Assembly (NCBI RefSeq): GCF_008386695.1
Contig: NZ_VUOC01000002.1
Span: 248,001 to 312,000 of the forward strand
DNA: 64,000 nucleotides
Reading direction: 5' to 3'
DNA from: Chitinophaga agrisoli
Lineage (GTDB): Bacteria; Bacteroidota; Bacteroidia; Chitinophagales; Chitinophagaceae
The notes beneath the pieces are model-generated. The model saw nothing but the letters and a program-made list of their open reading frames with translations, had not been told where the DNA came from and ran no database searches. This document shows positions 17,703 to 26,935 of this stretch, piece after piece (the stretch's first letter is position 1; each line of letters opens with the position of its first letter). Both the position numbers and the translations under genes were made by a program.

Positions 17703-18818
17703 ATGAAACTAAGTATTGACGTAGTTATTCCTTCTTTCCGACTGGATGAGCAATATATCCTCCCTATCCTCCGCCTGCGTAAACCAGCAAATGCCCATAT
17801 CAAATTTTACCTGGTAGCTGATAATCCTGCCATTGTGCCTTCTGCCGCTATTCAATCCCTGGTGGATAATGAACAGGTTTTCCTGTCCATCAACCCAAAG
17901 AATATGGGGGCCAGCCTTACGCGCAATGCCGGTATTAACATGGGCCAGGGCGAATGGGTATTATTCCTGGATGATGATATTGCGGTGCCGGAAGATCTGC
18001 TGGCTACCTATGCGGACGCTGCTGCACAACATGCGGAAGAGATAGGTTTTATTGGCCTGGTGCATTTACCGGAGCCACACACTGCTTTTACCCGGGCGCT
18101 GAAAGTAAGCGGCTCGCTGGATATATTTTCCATTGCAGAAAAGAAACCCGCCTTTGCGTGGGGCGCTACCGCCAATATCATGATCAAACGCAGCGCTATG
18201 GGCGATGTGCGGTTCTCTACCGTATACCCTAAATCCGGCGGCGGCGAAGATGTTGACTTTTTCCTGAAGATACGGGAGCGCAATGATTTCAGGGACTTTA
18301 AGACCTTACCGCAGGCAGCGGTGGTACACCCCTGGTGGAATAACGAGCAGGTGAACCTGCAACGCCCCTTCAGATATGGTACCGGCAATAGCTGGCTGGG
18401 GGAGTTGAACCCGCTGTATACTTACTACGATTTCTTTAATACGCCGGAAACCCTGTTGCTTTGTTTAATAGCAACAGTGGCGCTGGCGTTCATACAACCC
18501 ATGTGGATAGTGCCGGTGTTACTGTTTATGGCGGGCGCTATTGTAATAGAGCTTATTGCCAGCGCAGTGCAAACCGTTAAACGGTATCCCACAGGTAATG
18601 TAATAGTGATGATGTATGTAATGGCATTAAGACTGGTACATGAAACGGGCGTTTTATGGGGAAAGCTTTCCAGGTGGAAGCTCCATAGGATAGGCGAACG
18701 TTTTCACGATAACGGGATCATCAGCAGGGTCAGGTTCTACCGTTCCAATACCTACAAGACCGTTAAATGGATCCTGTATCCGCTGCTGGCATTCCTGATC
18801 TTACATTTTTACGCTTAA
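17703..18818 (+). CDS. Family 2 glycosyltransferase with C-terminal membrane helices
   Basis: The 371-residue protein has a GT2 catalytic domain (about 1-240; VVIPSFRLDEQYILPIL, GASLTRNAGINMGQGEWVLFLDDDI, WGATANIMIKRSAM, GGGEDVDFF) and two or three hydrophobic helices in the C-terminal third (about 245-290 and the last 20 residues), so it is membrane anchored. A TATCTTTA element lies about 10-20 nt upstream of the start, so it may have its own promoter. Its stop shares the sequence TTAA with the stop of the convergent gene. Confidence 0.82.
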   Translation: MKLSIDVVIPSFRLDEQYILPILRLRKPANAHIKFYLVADNPAIVPSAAIQSLVDNEQVFLSINPKNMGASLTRNAGINMGQGEWVLFLDDDIAVPEDLLATYADAAAQHAEEIGFIGLVHLPEPHTAFTRALKVSGSLDIFSIAEKKPAFAWGATANIMIKRSAMGDVRFSTVYPKSGGGEDVDFFLKIRERNDFRDFKTLPQAAVVHPWWNNEQVNLQRPFRYGTGNSWLGELNPLYTYYDFFNTPETLLLCLIATVALAFIQPMWIVPVLLFMAGAIVIELIASAVQTVKRYPTGNVIVMMYVMALRLVHETGVLWGKLSRWKLHRIGERFHDNGIISRVRFYRSNTYKTVKWILYPLLAFLILHFYA

Positions 18819-19612
18819 ACCTCAGCGTAACCATCCAGGCAAAAAACCACTTTATTATTGAGCGTATCGCTGTAGCGCTGCTCATTTACTGTGATCTGTG
18901 CTTTTGAATGGTATTCGTGGTGCAGATGGAAGCACACGGCCGCCAGTTTCAGGCGTTTCTTGCGTACGCCGGCATTGATCAAGCGGGCGGCAAACTCACA
19001 GTCTTCAGAGCCCCAGCCAAAGAACAGGTTATTATAGCCGTTAATGGCAATATAATCCTTTCTCCAGAAGGCCAGGTTACAGGCTTTGGTATTATCAGAG
19101 CTGTACGGGTTGGCTGTTACGGCAAAGGAAAGCGCCGGAAAACGCAGGGCATTGAAGCGGCTTTTAAGCCCTTTGGTAAAGAAACCCAGGGAAATTTGTT
19201 TGGTCTTCAGGATCTGTTGGGTGGTAGCCTCCCCTATCATGGCGCGGGCGCCCTGTACGAAGTGGCCTTTTTTTGCCTGCTCTATATGATCCTCTATGAA
19301 TTTGCGGTGCAATACAATATCGCCGTCAATTTCAATAATATAGTCAGAGGAAGACAGTTTTACCGCTTTATTCAGGATAATACCTTTTCTGAACCCCAGG
19401 TCCTCATGCCAGGCATGTTTGATGGGGATATTCAGTATACTGCGGTATTTGTTGATCAGGCGCTCCGTATCCATACGGGAACCGTCGTCTGCGATCAGTA
19501 TCTCATCCGGCATATGCGTTTGCCGCAATATGCTCAGGAATATGATCTCCAGGGCTTCTGGCCAATTGTAGGTGGCGATCAGCACCCCTACCGAAAAGTT
19601 CTTCTTCACCAT
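18815..19612 (-). CDS. Family 2 glycosyltransferase with galactosyltransferase-type C-terminus
   Basis: The 265-residue protein has the GT2 start VGVLIATYNWPEALEIIFLSI, ILIADDGS, DYIIEIDGDIVLHRKFIEDH (metal site) and a C-terminal segment CNLAFWRKDYIAINGYN then FGWGSEDCEFAARLINAG, the pattern of the Glyco_transf_7C-type domain. Similar enzymes add sugars to LPS core or O-antigen. It is convergent with the preceding gene and overlaps it by the 4-bp stop pair. Confidence 0.83.
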   Translation of the reverse strand: MVKKNFSVGVLIATYNWPEALEIIFLSILRQTHMPDEILIADDGSRMDTERLINKYRSILNIPIKHAWHEDLGFRKGIILNKAVKLSSSDYIIEIDGDIVLHRKFIEDHIEQAKKGHFVQGARAMIGEATTQQILKTKQISLGFFTKGLKSRFNALRFPALSFAVTANPYSSDNTKACNLAFWRKDYIAINGYNNLFFGWGSEDCEFAARLINAGVRKKRLKLAAVCFHLHHEYHSKAQITVNEQRYSDTLNNKVVFCLDGYAEV

Positions 19613-19770
19613 CCTGATACCGGTTTACGTTCAATAAAGAATTTTTTCGACACACCAAGGCTTTGATAGAATAGCATCACAATTTGAAATTTGGTTCATA
19701 AAATGCGGCGTGCACAGGGCCCGCCCTATCATATAACGTACTACAGTTTAATTTGTTACAGTATATATAT

Positions 19771-21594
19771 CTAGTTCGCGCTAAAGGTCTGCATTTCTAT
19801 CAATCTGCGGTAAAGCCCGTCTTTTTCAAGCAGTTGTACATGTGTTCCCTGCTCAACAATGTTGCCATTATCCAAAACAATGATGAGGTCCGCATTCTGG
19901 ATGGTGCTTAAGCGGTGGGCTATCACCAGGGAGGTACGGTTTTTCATCAGGTTATTGAGCGCCTCCTGTACCAGCTTTTCGGATTCCGTATCCAGTGCGG
20001 AGGTAGCCTCATCCAGCAACATAATGGGCGGGTTGCTCAACACGGCCCGGGCAATACAGATACGTTGCCGCTGGCCGCCTGATAACTTAACGCCTTTATC
20101 CCCAATATTCGTCTGGTAGCCATGCTCCGTATCCATAATAAAATTATGGGCGTTGGCGATCCTGGCGGCGGCCTCTACCTCCTGCGGGGTAGCGTCCGGT
20201 TTACCAAAGGCTATATTATTATATACTGTATCATTGAACAGTATGGATTCCTGGTTTACGATGCCCATCAGCGAGCGGAGCGAGTCTGTGGTCACTGACC
20301 GGATACTTTTGCCATCCACCAGTATATCGCCGGACTGCGGCTCTATAAAGCGGGGGATCAGGTCCATAAGGGTAGTTTTACCCGCCCCGGAAGGGCCTAC
20401 CAGCGCCACAGACATTCCCTTGGGAATGGTGAAACTGATGCTGTTCAGCACCGGGCGCTCATTATAGGCAAATTTCACCTGGTCAAAATGGATGGCGTTC
20501 TCAAAACCGCCCACGGGTTTAGCGTCCGGCGCATCCACGATCTGGGAGCGCTGGTCTATCAGGGACAGTACCCGTTCCCCGGCTGCCAGCCCGGAGTGTA
20601 TATTGCTGAATGAGGCGGATATGGCCTTAGCCGGGCGCATGATCTGTGAGAATAGTGCTATATAGGCTATGAACGAGGCCGCATTCAGGTCCCCGTCATG
20701 GGCAATTACCAGGGAACCACCGTACAGCACAATACCGGATACCATCATGATACCCAGCGTTTCTGATACCGGCGAAGCCATTTGCTGCCTTTTTACCATG
20801 GCGCGGACAATATTGGAATAATGCACGTTTTCCTTGTGAAAACGGTCCTTTATATAGGGAGTGGCATTAAACGATTTAATGATCTTGATACCGCTGAGCG
20901 CTTCCTCCAGGTAACTGATCATGGTGCCGTAGGAGATATGGGCAGCTGCTGCCTGCTCCTTTAGCTTGGAAACGATCTTGGATATAATAAAACCCGCTAC
21001 CGGGATGATGAGCATGGAAGCCAGCGTAAGCTTGTACGAGATAATAAACAGCATCACCAGGTAAGTAAGCAGCGTAAGCGGCTCCTTAAAGATCACCTGC
21101 AGGGTACCCGTTACGGAATATTGCACTGTTTGCACATCCGAAGCGATCTTGGCCATAATATCCCCTTTACGCTCATTGCTAAAATAGCCCAGGTGCAGGT
21201 CCATTATATTGTTAAATACCGATTTACGCAGGTTCAGCAGGGTATGGATCCGCAGGTTTTCCATCGTACGTTCCGATAAATACCGGAATATGTTCCCCAG
21301 TAAAACGGAGGTGATAATGGTCAGACATACGAACTTGAGGGTGTTCAGCAAGCCGTACTTGTGATTAACCACTGCGGAATAATAGATCAATGTTTTAAAG
21401 ATATCGTAGGTGTGCGCCGGTTTGGGCGGAATAGCGCCGGATGCATTCTGATCAAAGAGCGTAGTGAGCAACGGCGCCAGCAATGCCAGGTTCAAAGCGC
21501 CAAACAACACTGAAAGCAATGTGAAGATGATATACGGGATAGCATACTTTTCAATTGGTTTCGCAAAAGACAACAGCCGGAAATACGTTCTCAT
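19771..21594 (-). CDS. MsbA-like ABC exporter (permease-ATPase fusion)
   Basis: The 607-residue half-transporter has six membrane helices in the first ~340 residues and a C-terminal ATPase with Walker A GPSGAGKTT, signature LSGGQRQRICIARA and Walker B IMLLDEATSALD. The length and domain order are those of the MsbA/lipid A-type exporters that work as homodimers in the inner membrane. Given the surrounding glycosyltransferases, flipping a lipid-linked glycan or LPS core-lipid A is the likely role, though drug or other lipid export cannot be excluded. Confidence 0.87.
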   Translation of the reverse strand: MRTYFRLLSFAKPIEKYAIPYIIFTLLSVLFGALNLALLAPLLTTLFDQNASGAIPPKPAHTYDIFKTLIYYSAVVNHKYGLLNTLKFVCLTIITSVLLGNIFRYLSERTMENLRIHTLLNLRKSVFNNIMDLHLGYFSNERKGDIMAKIASDVQTVQYSVTGTLQVIFKEPLTLLTYLVMLFIISYKLTLASMLIIPVAGFIISKIVSKLKEQAAAAHISYGTMISYLEEALSGIKIIKSFNATPYIKDRFHKENVHYSNIVRAMVKRQQMASPVSETLGIMMVSGIVLYGGSLVIAHDGDLNAASFIAYIALFSQIMRPAKAISASFSNIHSGLAAGERVLSLIDQRSQIVDAPDAKPVGGFENAIHFDQVKFAYNERPVLNSISFTIPKGMSVALVGPSGAGKTTLMDLIPRFIEPQSGDILVDGKSIRSVTTDSLRSLMGIVNQESILFNDTVYNNIAFGKPDATPQEVEAAARIANAHNFIMDTEHGYQTNIGDKGVKLSGGQRQRICIARAVLSNPPIMLLDEATSALDTESEKLVQEALNNLMKNRTSLVIAHRLSTIQNADLIIVLDNGNIVEQGTHVQLLEKDGLYRRLIEMQTFSAN

Positions 21595-22119
21595 TATTAT
21601 TATTATAAATATATATATAAAACTCCAAAATTAATAATTATTTAAAGACTCTCCCAAATAGCTGTGTTCGTACATACTCTTTTCCCTGCCGGGAATGGTT
21701 GTTTAAAATGGATAGCAACACCAGGATAATATCAACCTACAATTCGCGCAAAAGGAGGACAGACAAGGTTTTGTAACGGGGGCATAGGAATATGATTGCC
21801 AGGACTTTACATAGCTTTATCTTGTTATTAACTGGTTGAAATCTTTTTTTCTCCGATGATAGTTTTCCATATACTCACCAGCTGTTGGGCGCCCCAGCTT
21901 CTTCATTTTCAAAAATATAAAACTTCTTTATATTTTACAATATTTCAGTGTTTTATGCTTAATAATTTTATTTGATTGCTGTAAACAGGGTCATTTACGG
22001 CCGTTCTTTATTTTAAGAGTTATTTAACACAGGGCTACACGCGCCCGGGGTCTCCCGCAAGACAGGCCACCCTATCGGATAACAATTAAACTATATATTT
22101 ATCTGCGGTAAAGTCCGGC
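21595..22119. other. AT-rich 525-bp intergenic region between divergent genes
   Basis: I see no gene, tRNA or strong hairpin here. It must hold the promoters of the ABC exporter (minus) and of the GT2 gene (plus). TATATTTA at 22094-22101 is a near-consensus -7 element 19 nt before the ATG at 22120. Confidence 0.5.
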
Positions 22120-23109
22120 ATGATGATTAATTTTGCGGTTCAAATGAGTGATTTAATGACGAATGTTAAGCCGGACCATCATGTGCCTTTAGTTTCTGTG
22201 ATCATTCCTAACTATAACCATGCTGCCTACCTGGAGGAACGGATACAGTCAGTTTTGAACCAAAGCTTTCCTGATTTTGAAGTGATCATCCTGGACGATT
22301 GCTCTACCGATAACAGCCGGGCCATCATTGAACGATACCAGGACCATCCCAAAGTAAGCAAGGTTATTTATAACGAGGAAAACAGCGGCAGCGTATTCCG
22401 CCAGTGGAAAAAAGGCGTGGCGAACGCCCGTGGTAAATACATCTGGATGGCGGAAAGTGATGATTATTGCGAAGCCTCCCTGCTGCAGCACCTGGTAAAC
22501 GGCCTGGAGGCGCATGCCCAATGTTCCGTGGCCTATTGCCAGTCCAACATCATCGATATGAACGGCCGGATCACCTGGCAATCCCGTCATAACAAACTAA
22601 CGGATACCATTGATGGCCGCGCGTTCATTCACCATCACCTGGCCATGTATTGTTCCATTTTTAACGCCAGCATGGCCATTTTCCGGAAAGAGCTGTTCAG
22701 CGCTGTGAGCGAGGAGTACCTGACATTCCGGTTTAGCGGCGATTGGTTCTTTTGGGTGGAGATGTGTAAACTGGGCGATGTTTTCATCAGCGGCCGCACG
22801 CTGAATTATTTCCGTAACCATACGGGAGATGTAACTACCACGGCTGTACGCACCGGCCAGAACTATATAGAGGCTACCCGCATTATCATCAAACTCTATG
22901 ATGAGCAGCTGATACCCCGTAAAGTGTACCAGCGCGCCTTCCGCAAGCAATACCGCCAGTATTGGGAAAGACGGCGGGAGTTTAACGGGGCTGTGCTGGA
23001 GAACCTGCGCGCCTGCTTCTACGATCCGCAACGTACGCACCTGTCGCCGCTTATGCTGCGCCTGGACGCGTGGTGGAAACATACCCGTAATAAGTTTTCT
23101 AAAAAATAG
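22120..23109 (+). CDS. Family 2 glycosyltransferase
   Basis: The 329-residue protein has the GT2 hallmark VSVIIPNYNHAAYLEERIQSV, EVIILDDCSTDNS, and GKYIWMAESDDYCEASLLQHL, followed by an acceptor region. It lacks membrane helices. It opens a co-oriented group (GT2, unknown protein, PAP2 phosphatase) with gaps of 12 and 27 bp. Several ATGs lie in the first 15 codons, so the start could be 22120, 22123 or 22144. Confidence 0.84.
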   Translation: MMINFAVQMSDLMTNVKPDHHVPLVSVIIPNYNHAAYLEERIQSVLNQSFPDFEVIILDDCSTDNSRAIIERYQDHPKVSKVIYNEENSGSVFRQWKKGVANARGKYIWMAESDDYCEASLLQHLVNGLEAHAQCSVAYCQSNIIDMNGRITWQSRHNKLTDTIDGRAFIHHHLAMYCSIFNASMAIFRKELFSAVSEEYLTFRFSGDWFFWVEMCKLGDVFISGRTLNYFRNHTGDVTTTAVRTGQNYIEATRIIIKLYDEQLIPRKVYQRAFRKQYRQYWERRREFNGAVLENLRACFYDPQRTHLSPLMLRLDAWWKHTRNKFSKK

Positions 23110-23121
23110 CTATCCCTGCAC

Positions 23122-24009
23122 ATGAAGATATTATACGTTACCGATCACCAGAAGATATTTAAGGCCAGCTATGGGTTCATCAGCGATTATATGAACGATC
23201 TGCTGTTCTATGGCTTATACGAACTGTTTGGCGATGATGTTACAGACAGCACCCAGATCGTATCCCTGTACAAAGACCAGCAGCAAACCGTGGATCCTAA
23301 AAGCATATGGGGCGGTTTTACCGCATTCTGGCTGATAGGCGATAATAAGATCGACCGTTCTGATATCGAACAAAAAATAAAGAACCGTTATTACGACCTG
23401 GTGATCTATGGGGCTATTAACCGCTGCGACGATTACCTGCGGCTGGTGAAACGCAAGTACCCGGCCAATAAGATCCTGCTGGTAGATGGCGCGGATGAAA
23501 CAGGCGTGCTGCCCCTGCATAATAAGTTTCCCTATTTTAAACGGGAACTGACACAACGGCTTAAGAACACTTTTCCTATATCCTTTGGCATACCGGAGCA
23601 GAAAATGCACCCTACCCCGGTGATGGATAAACAACAGCTTTTCAGCAGCATTATACCCGGCGTAAAAGAAACCTATACCTTTAAAGAGGAACAGCCTTAT
23701 TATGATGATTACTACCATGCACACTATGGCGTAACTACCAAAAAGGCTGGCTGGGACTGTATGCGCCATTATGAGATCCTGGGTAATTACTGCCTGCCTT
23801 ATTTTCCCGGGCTGGAGAACTGCCCGGAGCTTACGATGCAGGATTTCCCCAGGGAGCTGGTGAAACAAGGCATGCTGCTGATGCATGCCAGGCAGTTTGA
23901 TACCGCCCATTACCAGGAGATAACAGACAAGGCCTACCAGCACACGCTGGCGCATCTGACAACAAAGGCAGTGGCAAAAAAGGTAATAGATACCGCTATT
24001 TCGCTATAA
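23122..24009 (+). CDS. Uncharacterised protein of the surface-glycan cluster
   Basis: I do not recognise a defined family for this 295-residue soluble protein. It begins MKILYVTDHQKIFKASYG, like the first strand of a GT-B Rossmann domain, has DLVIYGAINRCDDYLRLVKR and ILLVDGADETGV as Rossmann-like strands, and a later GWDCMRHYEILGNYCLPYFPG (about 209-229). The last motif recalls the C-terminal segment of CgeB-like GT-B transferases, but the protein is too short for a full GT-B enzyme. It lies 12 bp after a GT2 gene and 27 bp before a PAP2 gene, so a role in glycan assembly is likely. Confidence 0.6.
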   Translation: MKILYVTDHQKIFKASYGFISDYMNDLLFYGLYELFGDDVTDSTQIVSLYKDQQQTVDPKSIWGGFTAFWLIGDNKIDRSDIEQKIKNRYYDLVIYGAINRCDDYLRLVKRKYPANKILLVDGADETGVLPLHNKFPYFKRELTQRLKNTFPISFGIPEQKMHPTPVMDKQQLFSSIIPGVKETYTFKEEQPYYDDYYHAHYGVTTKKAGWDCMRHYEILGNYCLPYFPGLENCPELTMQDFPRELVKQGMLLMHARQFDTAHYQEITDKAYQHTLAHLTTKAVAKKVIDTAISL

Positions 24010-24036
24010 AAAGGAATTTTATTATTTTGGCGGCCT

Positions 24037-24936
24037 ATGCGAATGATCCCCACTACAGGAAGCTTGTTCTTCCTCTTGTCCTGTTATCTGCTACTGGCGA
24101 ACAATGTTGCAGCGCAATCCGGTCCGGAACTGCTTACTTCTCCGGAAACACCTGTATTGCTGGCCAAAGACAGTACACGGGAAAAAGTATACAATGTAAA
24201 GTGGAAGTATGAGCTACCAGGGGCTGTTGGCTTTGTGGTGGGTTCCTATTTCCTGTTCCCTGCGCTGGACAGGAGCTCTGCCTTTGATGTAAGCGACCTG
24301 GCCAAACTAAACCCTGATGATGTAAATGGGTTTGACCGTCCTATCATCTTCAAGGACCCTAACGGTTTTGCCAATGCGCAAAAACATTCTGATTTCTGGC
24401 TCAACCTTTCTATCGTAAGCCCCATTGTACTGGGTTTGGATAAAAAAGTACGGAAAGACTGGCTGGATCTGATCTCGCTATACCTGGTCACCCATGCGGT
24501 GGATAACAGCGTTTATTTTGCGCTGGCCTTCCCTATCCGCAGGGCGCGGCCTTTTACCTATAATCCAAATGTAAAAGTGGAAGACCGCGTTGGCCTGGCC
24601 AAAAGCAATTCCTTCTTCAGCGGCCACGTATCATTTGCGGCCACCTCCACCTTTTTCCTGGTGAAGGTATTTACGGACTATCATGAGATCAAAGGCTGGA
24701 AAAGGCTGCTCTTATATGCAGCCGCTACCGTACCGCCTTCACTGGTGGGTTATTACCGCATGGAAGCGGCCCGTCACTTTAAAACAGATGTGCTCCTGGG
24801 CTTACTGGTAGGCGGCAGCTCCGGCATACTGGTACCAGAGCTGCACCGTAATAAAAAGAAGGACGCCCGGCTGACGCTGGAGCCATATTACGGCACACAG
24901 TCCACCGGGGTCACTATGCGGCTGGCGCTACGGTAA
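24037..24936 (+). CDS. PAP2 family membrane phosphatase
   Basis: The 299-residue protein has an N-terminal signal-like helix and the three PAP2 motifs: RRARP (about residue 168), FFSGH (about 192) and a third motif RMEAARHFKTD (about 244), where the last histidine and aspartate complete the site. Such enzymes dephosphorylate undecaprenyl-diphosphate, lipid A or phosphatidic acid in the periplasm. Next to glycosyltransferases, recycling of a polyprenyl carrier or lipid A modification is the best guess. Confidence 0.82.
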   Translation: MRMIPTTGSLFFLLSCYLLLANNVAAQSGPELLTSPETPVLLAKDSTREKVYNVKWKYELPGAVGFVVGSYFLFPALDRSSAFDVSDLAKLNPDDVNGFDRPIIFKDPNGFANAQKHSDFWLNLSIVSPIVLGLDKKVRKDWLDLISLYLVTHAVDNSVYFALAFPIRRARPFTYNPNVKVEDRVGLAKSNSFFSGHVSFAATSTFFLVKVFTDYHEIKGWKRLLLYAAATVPPSLVGYYRMEAARHFKTDVLLGLLVGGSSGILVPELHRNKKKDARLTLEPYYGTQSTGVTMRLALR

Positions 24937-24942
24937 GCACGC

Positions 24943-25158
24943 TTAACCGTTGCGCTTATTGCTGCCCACTAACAGCACTACGCCTACAACGGCTACAATG
25001 CCGCCGGCATAGGTGGGCCAGCCTACCCATTTATTTTCCTTTTTATTCACTTCCACCGGGCCCAGATCCACTACTTTTTTCTCGGTCTGCACGGAGAATC
25101 CGCGGATAATGATCATGGCAATACCGGCGATGATCAGAATGATGCCTAATGTTTTCAT
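24943..25158 (-). CDS. Small two-helix membrane protein (DUF3185-like)
   Basis: The 71-residue protein has a helix at 3-20 (LGIILIIAGIAMIIIRGF), a polar stretch with KKVVDLGPVEVNKKENKW and a second helix (YAGGIVAVVGVVLLVG). This layout is that of the small DUF3185-type membrane proteins of unknown role. The ATG at 25158 is chosen because upstream codons give only a polar extension. It diverges from the Crp/Fnr gene. Confidence 0.6.
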   Translation of the reverse strand: MKTLGIILIIAGIAMIIIRGFSVQTEKKVVDLGPVEVNKKENKWVGWPTYAGGIVAVVGVVLLVGSNKRNG

Positions 25159-25287
25159 GCGTGTGTGGTTTACAGGTATGTTACAATCGTTATGCCATAT
25201 CTCGTTCAGGGGTGCGCACAAAGGCGTACTTCCGGATTGTGACAGATTTTTGCGATTTTTACGGTGATTTGATTAAACGGGCCAATC

Positions 25288-25860
25288 ATGTTCGCACCAC
25301 TTTTTGATTTCCTGGAGCAATTCCGCAGTTTCAGCCATGAAGATAAAGCGCTGATCAGTGAGCAGGTACATCACCGGCAGGTGAAGGAAGGAGAATTGTT
25401 ATTACAGGAAGGCAGCCTGGCGCGGGAGCTGTTCTTTATCAGCCAGGGCATATTGAAGATCGTGACCATTAATGGCAAAGGCAATGAAGTGACCCAGTTC
25501 TTCCTGAAGGAAAACCAGTTCTGCACTATTCTTAATAGTTTTAATAACCAGGTACCGGCGCATGAAAGTATTGTAGCCGCCTGTAATGGGGAGCTGATCG
25601 TTTTTCCAAAGGATCACCTGTTACGGCTGTATGAGCAACTGCCTTATATGAAAGAGCTGATCACGGGCATTACCCAAAATACCCTGCTGGAAAAGATCCG
25701 TGTGCGGAATGGCTATATGGGAGAAGACGCCGCTACCCGGTATGAGAAATTCCTGGAAAAGCAGCCGGAAATTGCGCTAAGGGTGCAGTTGAGCGATGTG
25801 GCCTCTTACCTGGGCGTTACCCCGCAGTCACTGAGCCGGATCCGAAAAAACATGCGATAA
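25288..25860 (+). CDS. Crp/Fnr family transcriptional regulator
   Basis: The 190-residue protein has a cyclic-nucleotide-binding beta roll (about 20-115; KEGELLLQEGSLARELFFISQGILKI) and a short C-terminal helix-turn-helix (VQLSDVASYLGVTPQSLSRIRKN). It lacks cysteines arranged for an iron-sulfur cluster. This short form is common in Bacteroidota, where such proteins often control adjacent or stress genes. It is monocistronic; the divergent small membrane protein is a possible target. A palindrome TTTCCGGCCGGAAA lies at 25924-25937, 64 bp after the stop. Confidence 0.83.
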   Translation: MFAPLFDFLEQFRSFSHEDKALISEQVHHRQVKEGELLLQEGSLARELFFISQGILKIVTINGKGNEVTQFFLKENQFCTILNSFNNQVPAHESIVAACNGELIVFPKDHLLRLYEQLPYMKELITGITQNTLLEKIRVRNGYMGEDAATRYEKFLEKQPEIALRVQLSDVASYLGVTPQSLSRIRKNMR

Positions 25861-26027
25861 TCTTAAGAAGCCTGCGCCCATCGTAGTTCAGGGTAGGTGT
25901 ATGGCCAGGCATAACGTCTTAAATTTCCGGCCGGAAAATAGCGCATCTAAGCCGGATTACATAGCCACCGCGGCCTTTGCCCACTCCTGCATGTAATAAA
26001 ATATTTTATGGTATTATCCTTATTTCC

Positions 26028-26035
26028 TATCTTTA
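26028..26035 (+). promoter_or_regulatory. Possible -7 element of the CHAT-STAND operon
   Basis: TATCTTTA in an AT-rich stretch, 108 nt before the first ATG of the operon. The same octamer is seen before other genes in this window (14374 and about 17685). No clear TTTG box is seen upstream. Confidence 0.35.
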
Positions 26036-26143
26036 ATAACGAATTTAGCCCCAATGCAATAGGCCTTATATAATAGCAGGCAGGTTTTAGTTATTCTTAT
26101 TCATGTGATCCACGAATTCTTTACCCCAATTAAATAGTCATCT

Positions 26144-26902
26144 ATGATAGACTTTTTGCAGAACCTCCAGACAGAAGAGCACAATTTCCAGGAGACTTTT
26201 GAGAACGCACACCATGACGAAGAGATCCTGACCAGGGATATCCCTACCTCCCAGGACATTTGCGGCATGGAGATAAGATTGTCCGATGTAATGATCATTG
26301 ACAACAAAACGCCCAAAGTATTCCCCTTTCCCGGCCTGGCAAAGGTGTATTTCATGAACCTGGTGGTATCTGACCTCTCTGCAGACCCGGTTTCCATAGA
26401 TCTGAAAGGATTTGAGAAGATAGATGACGGCGAAAAGCTGAACGTAGACAAATCCCTGTTCTACTGGAAGGAAACAGAAGCAGACAAACGGGCGCCTTCC
26501 CAGATCCATGTGTTCTGCTCTATTATCAAGAGCAAACAATCGCTGCGGGATGTAGCGGAGGTAATGGGGAATGTAAAGAATGATGAAAGCTACAAGCAGG
26601 TGGTGGATACCCTGGCCGGTATCGTAAAAACAGCCACCAGCCTTACCTCTGTCAGCAGCCTGATATTCCAGGTGGCCGGCATCGTAGGCAACTACCTGGG
26701 TAAGGTGGACGATAAGCCACTGCTCACATGGGTACAGAGTTTCACAGATATCAGCGGTGATTTTGATGTGCTGGGCACAACAGATAAAGCCGCGGAGAAC
26801 AAATTTGCTTCAATGAAATTATCCATCACCATCAGGGATACCGCCCGTCAGAAAGAAGCGGACTTAAAAAGCGCCGCTACCTTGCAGCCGAACGGCCTCT
26901 GA
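26144..26902 (+). CDS. Unknown protein, first gene of a CHAT protease/STAND NTPase operon
   Basis: I do not recognise a named family. The 252-residue protein is acidic at the N-terminus, then beta-strand rich (MEIRLSDVMIID, GLAKVYFMNLVVSD, IHVFCSIIKS), has a central Gly/Ala/Ser/Ile-rich helix pair (about 155-190; VKTATSLTSVSSLIFQVAGI) and ends with strands (FASMKLSITIRD) and a short polar tail. There is no signal peptide. It lies 33 bp before a caspase-like gene and 1.9 kb before a STAND NTPase, in the position where effectors or protease substrates sit in comparable conflict operons. A pore-forming or protease-activated role is possible but unproven. Confidence 0.6.
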   Translation: MIDFLQNLQTEEHNFQETFENAHHDEEILTRDIPTSQDICGMEIRLSDVMIIDNKTPKVFPFPGLAKVYFMNLVVSDLSADPVSIDLKGFEKIDDGEKLNVDKSLFYWKETEADKRAPSQIHVFCSIIKSKQSLRDVAEVMGNVKNDESYKQVVDTLAGIVKTATSLTSVSSLIFQVAGIVGNYLGKVDDKPLLTWVQSFTDISGDFDVLGTTDKAAENKFASMKLSITIRDTARQKEADLKSAATLQPNGL

Positions 26903-26935
26903 GCTATTGTTTAGATTAACCCCATCTGATGTGTC

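Noticed and set aside
23215-23955. 246-codon minus-strand frame
   Set aside because: Antisense to the co-oriented glycan operon gene at 23122-24009, whose spacing and composition are better supported.
25924-25937. TTTCCGGCCGGAAA palindrome as a terminator of the Crp/Fnr gene
   Set aside because: It has no loop and no T-run, so it is more likely a protein-binding site or chance; not listed as a terminator.
26144-26902. Bacterial gasdermin identity for the first gene of the CHAT operon
   Set aside because: Length and context fit, but I see no gasdermin sequence motif or N-terminal palmitoylation-type cysteine; kept only as a loose functional analogy.
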